Shown here piece by piece: positions 12,904 to 24,690 of a stretch of DNA of 64,000 nucleotides (its first letter is position 1; each line of letters begins with the position of its first letter). The DNA is taken from positions 59,765 to 123,764 of the forward strand of contig VZTJ01004500.1 of NCBI GenBank assembly GCA_013397795.1. The letters run 5' to 3'. Position numbers and translations under genes: made by a program. Source of the DNA: Orthonyx spaldingii (taxonomy: Eukaryota > Chordata > Aves > Passeriformes > Orthonychidae). A model generated the notes under the pieces. The model saw only the letters and a list, made by a program, of their open reading frames with translations. It did not search any database and was not told the DNA's origin.

Positions 12904-14221
12904 ATCTTCAAAAATTAGTCTTCTGATTCTAAGCAAAAAAGTCCAAAGTCTTGAGAAAGAGAAATTGTTCTCAGAAACTTTCAGACACATTTTGTAACTC
13001 ATTAAATGAGCTGTATGAGTACCTGGATTGTCCTTTTGGAGAAGACATAACAACAATATCTAGATTTTTAGTGTGACCTTGGTTGTTTACTATCATCTTA
13101 TAAAAACAAGTGCAGGGATCTCCTGGTAGGAACTGGAGATTGTTCCTTTCATAGGGAAGAACTGGGTGTGCTTATGGTGTGGCATGCAGGAGAAATAAGT
13201 GACAGGATGGAGGCAGAAGTCTACAGACAAGCAGAAATCTGAACAGGTTAAGAGTCAGTTTGTGCTTTTCTTCATAGATCTGAGGGAGCCTGTGCTGGAC
13301 TTGTATGCAGGGCATAGTCTGAGGCTTTCTTTCACATTTGGTATAAAACGGGGATGACTTCTCATGTGCATTTAAACATTGACTTTGTTGCTCCTCTCTA
13401 TACATCAGCCATTGAAAGACTGTCAGAAATGACAACTTCACTGAGGTCAATGTGCTACCCATTGTTCAGTTACACTGTGCTAAATAGATTTTCTCTATCA
13501 GCAAAATTATCAACCACTTTCATGGTGTTTCAGGAATTTCTTTTGTCCCTGGACCCAAATCTCTGATCCAGTGTATGTCAAATCATGACTCTAGATAATC
13601 CAAAATATTCTCTGGGAACATGTGTTCAATCAAGTTTCTTAAGGATTTGCCCCATACTAGTTCCCTGGTTATTCAAAATACATACACACACATAGGTTTA
13701 TTTGTTTCCAAGCACTATCTCAAAGTAAGTCCAACTAGTTTTCTCTGAGAAAAATGCAAATGCAGTTCCCATCACCACTTGAAACAGGAAATATGGGTAA
13801 GTGCATGGCAGAACTGGCTCTTTCTGACAAACTTAACACAAAACATCTTGACACGAGGACCTATGGCACAGAGCACACAGGTACCCATTATACCAACGTT
13901 ACAGAAACACCCATTCTGGTGGGCTGTGACAGAGTCTTTCATGGTGTCTCAAAGACTTTGAACAAAAAACCCACAACATCTAAAACTGTATCCTGGGGCC
14001 ATAGGCTTGGCCTGCAGCTCAAGTCTCCTTTGGTCTACAAAGACTGTGAGGACTTCATGCAACCAAGTCCTCTTGCTCTCAACTGCATGGAGCCTTGCTT
14101 GGCCTTGCTCAGTTCCACTTACACAAGCCAGGTCAGGCAGAAAGGTGAAAGGGCACTTGAAGGACATGTGAAGGAACATGTTATGGGTGAAGGCCAAGCT
14201 ATTTAAGCAGTTCCAGCTACT

Positions 14222-14500
14222 GCAAGGCTGCTTTAAGGACTTCCCCGAGCCTTCTCTTCTCCAGGCTGAACAGTCCCAGCTCTCTCAGCCTTCCCTCATG
14301 CTGAAGATGCTTCATCATCTCTGTAACCTCATGCTGGACTTGCTCCAATAAGTCTACATCTTTTTTTGTCCTCAGGAGCCTGGAACTGAACACAGCAGTC
14401 CAGACATGTCTCTCCAGTGCCGGGCAGAGACGAAGGGTCATCTCTCTTGACCGCTGGTGATGCTGCTTCTAAAGCAGCCCAAGATGATTTTGGACTTAGC
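14222..14500 (-). mobile_element. CR1 LINE internal fragment
   Basis: The minus strand encodes GLFSLEKRRLGEVLKAALQ, close to the conserved CR1 ORF2 C-terminal GLFSLEKRRLRGDL. The plus strand shows TTCTCCAGGCTGAACAGTCC and CTCTCAGCCTTCCCTCATG. The 3' end of the element is missing on the left and the fragment ends near GATTTTGGACTTAGCAGGCC. The frame is broken by shifts, so it is a dead copy. Confidence 0.88.
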
Positions 14501-17500
14501 AGGCCCCAGCTCCTCACTCATCTCCCAGCTCCCCCAGATTTGAGCTCTCCTAAAGTGCATGTGTTTATCAAGCTTTCACATTGTTTAATGCTTTGAAGAC
14601 AGAGATTTATCCATTCACAGCAATTCTTCTTCTGCAGCTTGCCTTAGTCATTGAAAATTCCTTACAAGTTTCAGTTACCATGAGGAAGAGTATTTTTCAT
14701 AAAAAGGCTGTAAACAACATATAATGTGAACATTTTCACAGCAACACATCCCACCTCTCAAGACAGCATTTTAGCTGGCGGCTAAGTTTACTTTACATTT
14801 TTAGCTCCTAAAGATGGCAGTTGTTAATTTGTATATTATTAATTGTTGTGGCATATAAAGCAGTCAACATACCAATTCGGCAGTCTCATAAAGTGTGCAG
14901 AATATGCCTATAGTTTATAAACTATTAATAAGGAAGTCCCCTGCTCGTGAACAGGATTTCTCTTAGTATCATTATTATTGTGATAGTAACATTACCTCGA
15001 TCAATGCTAGACTTTACTGGTGCATTTCTCTTGAGTGCTCCTACTGGTACAATCAGATGTGTGCAGGTCAAATGCTGAATTTTTTTAATGTAATATTTCT
15101 TACAATGAGGAGTAGAATCATGGCAAATTTTTGGACACAAATTGCTATCCTCACTGTAAAAAAAAAAAAAAAAGGGGGGGGGGGAATGAATACAAGAATA
15201 GGCTGGTTTACACAGAGGCATATTGACCTGCAAAAGTTTCTGTGCATATTCTGTTCTCGAGTTACAGAAACAAATTTAAGAGTATATTAGTGCACAAGAG
15301 GTAAAAAACAAAGTAAAGTGAAAACTGGGGAGAATCAGAAGATGCCAGAAGCTAACACCACTTACTGATTAGTTCCTTCTTTTCTTGTTCTGCCTGAGTC
15401 CTGCAGTCCATTTAAGCTGGTTAGAGCTTCACCTGAACAATGAGTACTTAAAAGCAGACTCAAATGGCTTTGTCCTTTTGGGTACATCTGCTCTATTGCC
15501 AAGAAATACTGACATAACCCTGTTAGCTGTAAACAAGACAAACTTGTCAGCTACAAACCAGAGTCAGATAGCTGGATAAATTGGTACCACAGAACTCCTG
15601 AAGCTTCTGCAGGAACCTGATTCAGGGACCAGCTGCAGGGACCAGATTCAGCATGTTTATATTTGTGTCTGTTCTGAATGCAGAGAAGAACTGGGAGAAG
15701 GAGAGGCAGGTTTATATTAGGTCGCAATATAAGAACATTTGGACATGTTAAGCACAGTTCTGACTCAATGTAACCTCATATAGAAAAAATGGTCATATTT
15801 TTTAGTTTTTTTCTGGGATCAAAAACGTGCATTGCACTGTGTTCAGAGAGACAAACATTTTCAGGATAGACAAACCTCTGTGTCCTGCTTCCTCATGGGA
15901 CTCAGCTATTCTTTTTTGAGGTTTTTTTCTGTACTCTATCTACTCTTCCTTTAAAGCCTTCATGGCCATTATTTTATTTCTTCAGGTTGTTGTAAGTGGT
16001 CTCTTAAGTTCTTTTTTTCAGGCTAAGGGACAGTGTGCATTCATTTTGACATTTGCCAGTGTTGGTAAAGCCTTCAAGTTTCATTTTTACTCGATCACTA
16101 AATGGGAGCCTGATCTGACCGACAGATCAGTTTATGAGAATGGCTGTAGTAGATTGCAGTCCTTTCCACTGTCAGGCTTAGTGAGACTCTTTCACAAAGA
16201 AAACACCTTTGCAGCTGCTAAGATTAAAAAAAAGTACCCTTTGTTTTTTCAATGTGCTGTGCTCCTGTGTAAATGTACTAGGATCCTTCTGTGAAAATAA
16301 ACCAAGAAAAAAAAACCTGGAAAGCTATTTGAAAGTCTCACACAGTTTCAGCCTTAGGTGAATTATTATAGGTATGCTATAAATCCCTGAGATGACACAG
16401 GTTATAATGAAGATGCTGGTTCATTCCCAATGATACAGACAGAGTGCTATACTGTGTCTTTTCTGATTTTCATCTAGTACACTGATGCACTTCATTTCAT
16501 GCAGATTGATCAAAATCAATGTCTAGCTCACAGATTCTTCATTTCACTCTGTTGTTCCAGAATACCTGTCTGCAACTGAATCACTATGGAATAAAATGTA
16601 TGAAAAAGAAATAAATGGACTGTGATCTAGATATTGCTTCAAGTGGCAAAATCTATGTTATTCCCTTTGTCTGAAGAAACTCACTGTGTATTGGGTGATT
16701 ACCTTTTTCCTTCTGCTTTAGTCGGCGGCTTAATTGAGGTCCTGTTTTACAATACTGAATAATGCATATCGATTCATAGCTTTCACAAAAACTGCAAGAG
16801 TAAGATTGGCATCTGGTGGACTTGACAGATGCACGAGGCGCTCACAATGCTTTTCTGTCAGGCAATTCAGTACCCAGAAAAGGAGACTGCATGACTAATG
16901 AGTTTTGCACCTCCTCTTCATGTACTCATCTGCTTTCCCATTGATGTAATTTATGAGGCACTTCTGTGAGTCACGGTTAGCACACTGGAGTGGCAGCGCT
17001 TGGTGGCAGCCATTATAATAACCATAAAGCAAATAAAACAGGACTCAGGAAAGTGGGAAAAGACGTCTAGGCAGCAGAGAACACCTGTTTTCTGTTTATG
17101 CCTTCACTAAATATTTGCAATTCATTAAATAGTCAAAACCAGAGTTTGATAACGTATTTACATTCACAACTGCTTTTACAGACCAGAATTCTTGCATAAT
17201 TGCTGGACTTCTGAAGATCAGGTTTTGTTCATCTCTACTAAATGAAAACTTTCATACCAGTTAGCTATGATGAAGTGAGTAGTTTATGTGACACCACTTT
17301 AATAAAACTTCTGACACTCACATGACCATCTGCTAAGCAGAACAGAGCAGATATTCCTAAACTGTCAAAGGAATCCACTTCTGTGGCCCCTACAGACACA
17401 TCTAGCCAAGCAGCAGATGGGGCTCAAAATAAACTTAATGTGTTTGAAATGCAGTTGTGTCATGAAGAGACACTTAGAGCCGAGGACAGAAAGTCTTTGG

Positions 17501-17950
17501 TAACCATCAGAAAACTGCTGCTGTCTACAAGGGTCAATAGGGAGCTGTTTAGTTGGTTCTTTGGAATATCTTGTATCAGTACAGGTACCGTACATCAGTT
17601 TTTTCTGCATAGTCCACTGGTATTTGAGATGAACTGAAACACTGTGTTTCATGAGAATAAAATAAAGTAGGGAAGACTGTGTTCAGTCAGAAGCAGAGAT
17701 TTGGGGTAGATCAAGACAAATAGTGATGTTATTGTATATTGGATTTATTCTGACACAGTATAAAAGTAGGGTTGTCCAGGGTCTTTTAGGTACAAGCCAA
17801 TAGTACAAGTCATGAATTTCTATTTGCATCCCAAAAGCTGTACTGCTAGAAGTCCAGAAAGCTGAGCAATGCTTGTATGCATGTCATAAAAGAGGGCATA
17901 ATAAAGTGAATGTATTCAGCAAGTCATTAGATATTTTTAAAAAAGCAGAC
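14501..17950. other. Intergenic; homopolymer junction and unique block
   Basis: No gene is recognised. It contains the A16/G11 homopolymer junction at 15158-15184 and a unique-looking block at about 16690-17040 (see findings). The remaining short frames, up to 110 codons, show no family resemblance. Confidence 0.5.
15158..15184. repeat. Poly(A)16-poly(G)11 junction
   Basis: Sixteen A residues are followed immediately by eleven G residues. Such runs are prone to slippage and to sequencing error. Confidence 0.95.
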
Positions 17951-18720
17951 TTTTGCTGACTGTGACAAACATTCAGCAATCCAACAATGAACTAATCATC
18001 AGGGAGAACAGAGATATGAAGTTCCATAAGAAGTGCAAAATACTGAATCAGCATTGAAACTGACTGTATGAACAGCAGTCCTGCTGAAGAGAACCCAGAG
18101 ACAACAGGGAATGGCAGGCTGAGCACAAGCTGACAGTGTGGTACTACTGTAAATAGGGCAGGTTATGGACTGTCCCATGCTTTAGGATCATGGCAATCAG
18201 ACTGAGGGAAGTTCTTAGCTTCCTTCTCTCAGTATTATTGATGAATCCCCATTTATATGTACATAGGGGTCCTTAAGTTAAATAGGGCCATGGAGAAACC
18301 AGAGAGAGTCCAGCAGAGAAAAGTTAAGATGGTTTGGGACACAGGACATATAGGAGGAGCTGGACTATGGCCTTGTGAAACAGTGATCAGAGGAGCTGGC
18401 CTTGCAGAGCAGTGATCAGCCTATGTCTGTACAAATAGCAGCTAAAAGCTGGTGGGTGTCACTCATCTTTGCAGAAGCTTGAGATGGACTTGAGTTGCAG
18501 CTTGGGAGGCTTAAGGTGGATGTTAGGAAAAGACAGATTCACTGGAAAGGTAGTGCAGCACTGAAACAGGTTATTCATGGGGTAGCCAGAATCCATGATT
18601 CTGGAGGTTTTCAAGAACTTCTTAAACATAAACATGATTGACCTAATCTGCTGCAGTCACACCCCTGTTTCAACCAGAAGGTTGGAGTAGACATCCCAAG
18701 AATTCCCTTCCAAACAACAT
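17950..18720 (+). mobile_element. CR1 LINE, 3' portion, diverged
   Basis: Recognisable blocks in CR1 order are GGGCCATGGAGAAACC with AGAGAGTCCAGCAGAGAAAA, CTTAAGGTGGATGTTAGGAA with AAGACAGATTCACTGG, GCAGCACTGAAACAGGTTAT, and near the end AGAATTCCCTTCCAAACAAC. The 5' limit is uncertain. Coding capacity is lost. A solo LTR begins only about 20 bp after its end. Confidence 0.75.
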
Positions 18721-18740
18721 TTTTTACAGTTTTAGAATGG

Positions 18741-19325
18741 TCTCAAGGCTTAAAACCAACCACTGACAAAGTATCACATATTCACTTGCTCACTTCCCCA
18801 CAGCAAGATCAGAGAGAGAATTGGAAGGGCAAAAGTGAGAAAACTCGTGGGTTGAGATAAAGACAGTTTAAAAAGTAAAGCAAAAGCCACACACACACAA
18901 GTAAAGCAAAGCAAGTAATTCATTCACCCCTCCCGTGGTCAGACGTATTCAGCCACCCCCAGGAAAGCAGGGGATGCTTATACAGTGATTTGGGAAGACA
19001 AATGCCATCACTCCAAATATCTATTTGTTCTTCTTCCCCCAGCTTTATACACTGAGCCTGATGTAATACGGTCTGCAATATCCCTTTCATCAGCTGCGGT
19101 CAGTTGTCCTGGCTGTGTCTCATTCCAGCTTCCCATGCATCCCCCTCCCCCCCACCATCATGACAGTATAAGAAGCAGAAAAAGCCTTGGCTCTGTGTAA
19201 GCCCTGCTCAGCAATAACAAAAACATCTCTATATTATCAACCCTGTGTTCAGCACAAATTCAAAACACAGCCCCATACCAGCCACTGTGAAGAAAATAAA
19301 CCCAACCCCAGCCCAAACCAGCACA
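18741..19325 (-). mobile_element. Solo LTR of an avian endogenous retrovirus
   Basis: Read on the minus strand, the element starts TGTGCTGGTTTGGGCTGG, contains GTGTATAAAGCTGGGG (TATA box; plus-strand TTTATA at 19044-19049) and ends near GGTTTTAAGCCTTGAGA. I recognise the block ACTCGTGGGTTGAGATAAAG with AGACAGTTT on the plus strand as part of a widespread bird LTR family. The outer 5 bp on the two sides are AATGG and GATGG, a likely target duplication with one mismatch. No internal viral genes adjoin it, so it is a solo LTR. The terminal bases are diverged (GA instead of CA), so it is not young. Confidence 0.82.
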
Positions 19326-20107
19326 GATGGTTTTCTTATCCAAGCTGCCCCCCACAATCTAGTTGTAACCAGTCTGAAAGCAGGTGGGAAGACTGAAGAC
19401 ATATCAGCAACACACAAGTTAAAAGACTGCCTTAAAACTGAAGTCAAGGATTCATAGAGATTGCTTGCAAAAGCATCCAGAGAAAGAGTAGGAAACAAAT
19501 TAAAACTTTGAGAAAAGGCAATCTGAGACAAACAGAACTCAAGCGGAAAAGAATTGAAAGGTAAGAGTATTCTAAGCCCATTTTTTTTAAGGTTAAGAAG
19601 GTGAGCTGGTATACTGCAGCATTGAAATAAAAAGTTACATTTCTAATACCATTTGCACAGAGGTGTCACACCTTTATGAAAATAAACATTGCCAATCAAA
19701 TGAGAAACAAAGATCCTACAGAAGAGAAGTAGCTTTCTTCCTCTTCTGCACAGACCTATGCAGCCCCCAATCTTTTCCTGCCTATGAAAGTCTGGAGAAG
19801 AAATATGAGATGAAAGACTCAATTTATTGGAGACCCACTTCAACAGTCAGAAGCTCAACAGGGCAGAGCACACTGATACCCTTGCAGGCTGTGATGAAGC
19901 AGTTTCCACTTGCCGAAAGTAATGAATTAGAAGTAGAGGAATGGCATAGAATTTAGCAATTTTCTAAAGGCAAGTCTAAAGGTGTTTAAAAAGTAAATGC
20001 AGCCATTGATTCAAAAGCAGTTCTATTTGAAAGCTATTTCAGTAGATTATGCCTAGGTTATGTGTGCAGAAACGAATAATTTCTTGAAGGTCAGTGCTAA
20101 AAGTGCA
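19326..20107. other. Intergenic, nothing recognised
   Basis: No repeat or gene is identified between the solo LTR and the following CR1 copy. A 97-codon frame at 19663-19956 shows no known motif. Confidence 0.45.
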
Positions 20108-20562
20108 GAGCCATGATGATAAGGGCATGAAGATGCTCAGAGGGCTGGAGCACTCTCCTATGAGGACAGGCTGAGAGAGCTGGGGTTGTTCAGCATGGAG
20201 AAGAGAAGTCTCCAGGGAGACCTTAGAGCAGCTTTTCAGTACTTAAAGGGGTCCTGTAAGAAAGATGGGGACAGACTTTTTACAAGTGCATGTAGCGATA
20301 GGACAAGGGTCCATGGCTTTAAATTAGAAGAGGTTAGATTTAGAGTAGCTGTAAGGGTGACATTTTTTACAATGAGGATAGTGAGGCACTGGAACAGATT
20401 GCTGGGAGAAATGGTAGATGCCCCATCCCTGAAAGAGCTAAGACCAGTTGGATGGAGGTCTTAGAAACCTGTTGTAGTGGAGGGTATCCCTGCTCATTGC
20501 AGGAATGTTGAACTAGATGAGCTCAAAAGCGCCCTTCCAACCTAAATCAGTCTGTGATGCTG
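20108..20562 (+). mobile_element. CR1 LINE 3' end with ORF2 C-terminal remnant
   Basis: The sequence begins like CR1 (GGGCATGAAGATGCTC, then GGGCTGGAGCACTCTCCTAT). It encodes FKLEEVRFRVAVRVTFF and IVRHWNRL, homologous to the CR1 ORF2 C-terminal FKLKEGRFRLxxRKKFF...VVRHWNRLPRE. It ends CCTTCCAACCTAAATCAGTC with TGTGATGCTGC. The element is 5' truncated as usual and moderately diverged. Confidence 0.92.
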
Positions 20563-23481
20563 CTCTAATATTAAACTCTATACATAGCATTATTTCAAAG
20601 GTGAGCCACACACTTTTGACAGTAGAACAACTATTTATTGACATAAATAAACCAAGATCCTGTAGGTCTTGTACCTCTAGGTACTGAAAGAAATCTATCT
20701 ACAATTACCCAAGACAAGTCTGCTGCAATGTCTGTGGTTCAGAGGTTGAGTTTGCTGCATTTGTATGGTGTTGGATTAACTGAAACTGCTGATTTAGGGA
20801 TTATATTTAAATTTTAACCTGAATTTGGTTATTGTGCTTATTAATGCATTGCCAGTTTAGTAAAATCATGGTAACTTAGCTTAGTGTATTCTTGCTTAAG
20901 TAAATATTGATCTGTCCAATACAAGTGAGTTGTATGGAATTAACATTGAGACCTTAAGTAACCTTAGACAAGAAATTTACGACTCAGCTGTCTCTCTGCA
21001 GGTTCATTTCCTCTCAGCAGCAATTCAAAAAAGAATTAATCCACTGCAGAATTAGCTTTCTCCAGAAATGCAAATCAGCTTCAGTAGAGCAGCATTATTT
21101 AAGCACTTTTATTGCTCAAGCAATTGGGGGTGACATCTTCTTGGAAGAGCTTACAGAATTTGTAGAGTGTGAAAGTTACAGCAATGTGCAACCACAGTAC
21201 AGAGACAGAGAGAGATGCAAGAAGACAGGAACCTGAACTATATGGAAAGAAGCCAACTTTATACTTCATTATGATTTTAGGTATAACGTTCTCAGCCACT
21301 GCCTCTGTCTCACATCTGTTATTAAAAAATTGAAGTTGTTCATATTCTTTGTATTTATATTTTCTTCATACTTTTGAATCATTACATTCTCTTGAAACAC
21401 AAGGTTAAAGATACACAGTCCCAAAGTCCAATAGCACACCCTGTTGCAAACAATCTTATGGCATAGTATTTTGAAAACTTAGTTTTAAAAAAAGAGTTGT
21501 TTTCTTGCATTCCAATGTAGAAGGAGATAAATTGTAAAGACAAGGACATTTCTGAAGAAGCAGCAGAACAGCTTCTTCCACTGCTACATATACACCAGAA
21601 AACAACACAGACATATATAGATTTGATCCATTCACCTCCGTCAACACTGAAAAGTATTTGCAGTTAGAAACTGAATTATTTTGGGGGTGCGCAGGGGGAG
21701 GAGGCAATAGGGAAAGAGGAGATGGAAGAGAAATGACTGCAGCAACACGATATTAAGTTTTTCTAGTTGTTAGACAAGAATTACTTGAATTTTACAGGCC
21801 AAAGAGTGATTCTCTAGTCTGCTATTTAAAACACAACTGTAACATTTGAGTTCCTCACAGTCTTGAATATTTTCACACATCCCATCTTCCCAAAGAGAGC
21901 ACAAGTGACACCAGCCTGATTTCAGAACACAAAAGTGTGGTTAAATTCCCCAAAGTAGTTGAGCAAGTCAAGTAAAACTATCTAATTTCCACCATAGGGC
22001 TGAGGGGCATATTTTGAGCTGTCTGAGGTCCCTACGGAGAACATGAGGAGAGTTAAGGTGCATCCAAATGTGACTTTAAAGAGCCAGCTCAAACAGACAA
22101 CCTGTTGTGAATATTTGCTTCATGCTAACATGAACCCATCCCTCTGCTGGTTAGACATGGAGCCTGACGTGATTGGCTTGGATGTAAATGTGTAAATTGT
22201 AAACCTTTTATTTTAGTCAAATAAATGTTACCTGGAACAACGACAGTCTGCCTAAAGTAAGCTGATGGAGAATATTCAGTACACATATGACTCTTAAGTC
22301 TGAGTCTTCTCTGGAGGCTTCCAGGACAGATCTTCAGCCACTGAAAAGCGTTCCATCATTCTTCAGTAACAGTGGATAGAAAATTTCCCTCATAATTCAG
22401 CGCTCAGGCTCATTCTTTCTTCTACCTTAGAGTGCAAGAATGGGGACTGTATCTTCTTGTCTCCTCAAAAAGTTTCCTAGTCATTAGGCCACGGGCTGTT
22501 TGGGCCATAGGAGCCAGGAGACAGGGACAAAGAGAAAAGGTCTGGATTAGAAGTGCCACATCCCCTCTTTACGTTTTGGCACCATGAGCTATTTGAAACG
22601 GAATTGCAGGCTGCCTGGAAGGCAGCTGAAAGGGTGAACACTGACACATGCTCTCACTTGGTCTGGTTGCTGCCTCAAGCACGCAGGGGCCCCTGTGCCC
22701 ACGGCTGTTCCCCAGCTGCTGCACATAGAACCCCACAAATTTCCGGAACAGGGAGCCCCAAAAACTGGAAAAGAGGAAACAGAATTCCAGGGGAAGATAG
22801 GATGAACTGTGCTGGTATGGCACAGGTCATGGCTTTTTCACAAAACCTTTGTTTGCTATCTCAGGTCTCTTGAAAAAAAAAAAGTAATTATACTGCTAGC
22901 TGCTGCATCTGTAGGTTGCCAGGAGCAGAGCTGGATGTGGCCGCTGTGCACAAGGCATGACTGCACCAGTCCCATTCCCTTCACAAAAAAGCCTGCCTGC
23001 TCCAGTGGGGAGTGCATGTTTGGGGTTTTGTATGCTTTGTTTTCACAATCAGGCATTAGTTATGCTTAGGGTCCATGAATCTGATCTTGTGGTTTTAAAA
23101 ATAGTAAAACACTCTGTATAAGCTATGCAGCATGGGTTTTTTCATTCATGTGGTATTACAAAATGGGAAGATAAGACTTGTGTAACAAGCCAGGAAATTT
23201 CAAGAACAAATGTATTTGCTGTAAGTTTCTCTCTTGTTTTTCCAGTTTCAAAAGATTTTCTTGCAAGACTTATTCATGGCCAGTCCCACATCCTGGGATC
23301 CAAATTAAAATCTATCTTATTCATTTAGTGAAGAACATAAATGTGTGAAAAGTCCCTAAAAGCAGGTACAACATAGAAAATGAAAGCAATAATCCACAAA
23401 TATTTCAATGTGGAGAATATTATGCAGTTTTCAAATAGCAACTAAATTAGAAGCAGGTAAACAAAAAAATAATCCCCAAAC
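20563..23481. other. Intergenic, nothing recognised
   Basis: AT-rich DNA without an identifiable gene or repeat. Frames up to 106 codons (22553-22873) have no recognisable domain. Confidence 0.5.
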
Positions 23482-23486
23482 ATCAC
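23482..23486. repeat. 5-bp target site duplication, left copy (ATCAC)
   Basis: ATCAC directly precedes the TG of the solo LTR and is repeated directly after its CA at 24278-24282. Confidence 0.85.
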
Positions 23487-24277
23487 TGTTGGGGTTTGGA
23501 ATCCTTCTTTTTGTTTCTCTCATCTTAGGGAATTTTTGCCCATACGTTGCTAAGACACCATAACGACTGGGTGCTTAGGAGAAACAATAGAAAGACCAGT
23601 CGAGTAAGAAAAACTTGTAAGTAGCTATTCCCTTATTTGGATATTCCCTCTTGAAGGAGGCGGAGATCTCGGGACAGCTGGGCTGGGAAAAAGGAAGGGG
23701 AGCAGTAGCTCGCCCTCTTTGCCTCTCGGCATTCAGAAGAGAGGGAAGCTGCCGTTGCTTGTCACCACTGTGGAGTTTTCCTGGCTCCTGCTGCCTGCCT
23801 GCCTCTCCCGGAGCCAGCCCCTGCCAGCCGTGGCTTGGGAGTCGGGCTGCCCTGCCCTGCCCAGCCCTGCCGGACCCCTGCTGCAGCTTCGGGGTTGTTG
23901 CCTACAAGAAGTCCAGGCTCCATCCCTGCTGGGGCCGCGCCTGCCATCACTGCCAGGGAGAGACAGCCGAGACCTGCGCTACAGCGCCCCCTGCAGCCGA
24001 GGAGGAGCCGTCGCACCCGTCCTGCCCAATTGCTAACAGGGAGCAAGAAGAGACTGGACTGGGGGTTTGCTCTGTTCTTGTTTGTTGTGGTTGCCATTGT
24101 TTGTCTGTCTTGATATATATATATTAGTAAAGAACTGTTATTCCTTTTTCCCACAACATTGCCTGAAAGCCCCTTTAATTTCAAAATTATACTAATTCGG
24201 AGGGAAGGGGATTACATTTCCTATTCCAAGGGAGGCTCTTGCCTTCCTTAGCAGACACCTGTCCTCAAACTAGGACA
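23487..24277 (+). mobile_element. Solo LTR of an avian endogenous retrovirus, intact ends
   Basis: A 791-bp element starts TGTTGGGGTTTGG and ends AACTAGGACA, giving the canonical TG...CA termini, and is flanked by perfect ATCAC duplications. It has a GC-rich central part (about 23650-24000), then a TATATATATATTAGTAAAG stretch near 24120 that probably holds the poly(A) signal. A 5-bp duplication suits an ERV-L or ERV1-type integrase. Family membership is inferred by resemblance to passerine LTRs. No gag, pol or env lies beside it, so recombination between two LTRs has removed the provirus. Reading frames of up to 158 codons within it are by-products of its GC content. Confidence 0.9.
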
Positions 24278-24282
24278 ATCAC
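24278..24282. repeat. 5-bp target site duplication, right copy (ATCAC)
   Basis: This copy is identical to the one left of the LTR and confirms both element boundaries. Confidence 0.85.
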
Positions 24283-24690
24283 AAATTCATTTTAATGGAA
24301 AAGTACAGTTGCAAGAGCATCTAAATTTGAAACATGCTCTGCAGTATCTTTAGCATTTTGGGTTTACTAGGCTTGCATTCTGACAAGTATTCAGAACTTT
24401 CTTACTGCAGGAGAGAACAAACCATCAGGTTTAGACCCTGTATTATCTGGAATAATCTTCCTCTTCCACCATGCTAATGCTAGAGACAGCAAAACATTCA
24501 GGTGTTCAAGGATTTAAATGCATTTCTGGAAACTGTAGACTGACTTCCCTGTTATTATTTGACTGAAGAATCAAGACTGGTCACAAATAACAATGAGGAA
24601 TTAATACATGCCCTTAGTCTTTGTAATATGAAACATCAAAGGGAAGATAATTAAGAAATAATTTTTACTGAATTAAGTACAATTGATTTG
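24283..24690. other. Intergenic, nothing recognised
   Basis: AT-rich DNA between the solo LTR and the LINE remnant. No gene seen. Confidence 0.45.

Larger units (their letters stand above)
10886..14220. other. Intergenic; two low-complexity tracts
   Basis: No gene is recognised. It holds an AT/AC microsatellite at 11596-11660 and an A/C-rich tract at 12836-12903. Two frames of 150 and 163 codons (13754-14206 plus, 12565-13056 minus) resemble nothing known; the second owes its length to the low-complexity tract. Confidence 0.5.

Noticed and set aside
12565..13056. 163-codon minus-strand frame with a hydrophobic segment
   Set aside because: The hydrophobic run is the reverse complement of an A/C-rich low-complexity tract; the rest resembles nothing known.
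13754..14206. 150-codon plus-strand frame
   Set aside because: No recognisable domain or codon bias and no splice or promoter context; frames of this length occur by chance in 64 kb.
20186..20464. 92-codon frame that looks protein-like
   Set aside because: It encodes the C-terminal part of CR1 ORF2 and belongs to a LINE copy, not to a host gene.
23651..24127. 158-codon frame and overlapping frames on both strands
   Set aside because: They lie inside the GC-rich part of a solo LTR, which carries no viral gene; stop codons are scarce there because of composition.
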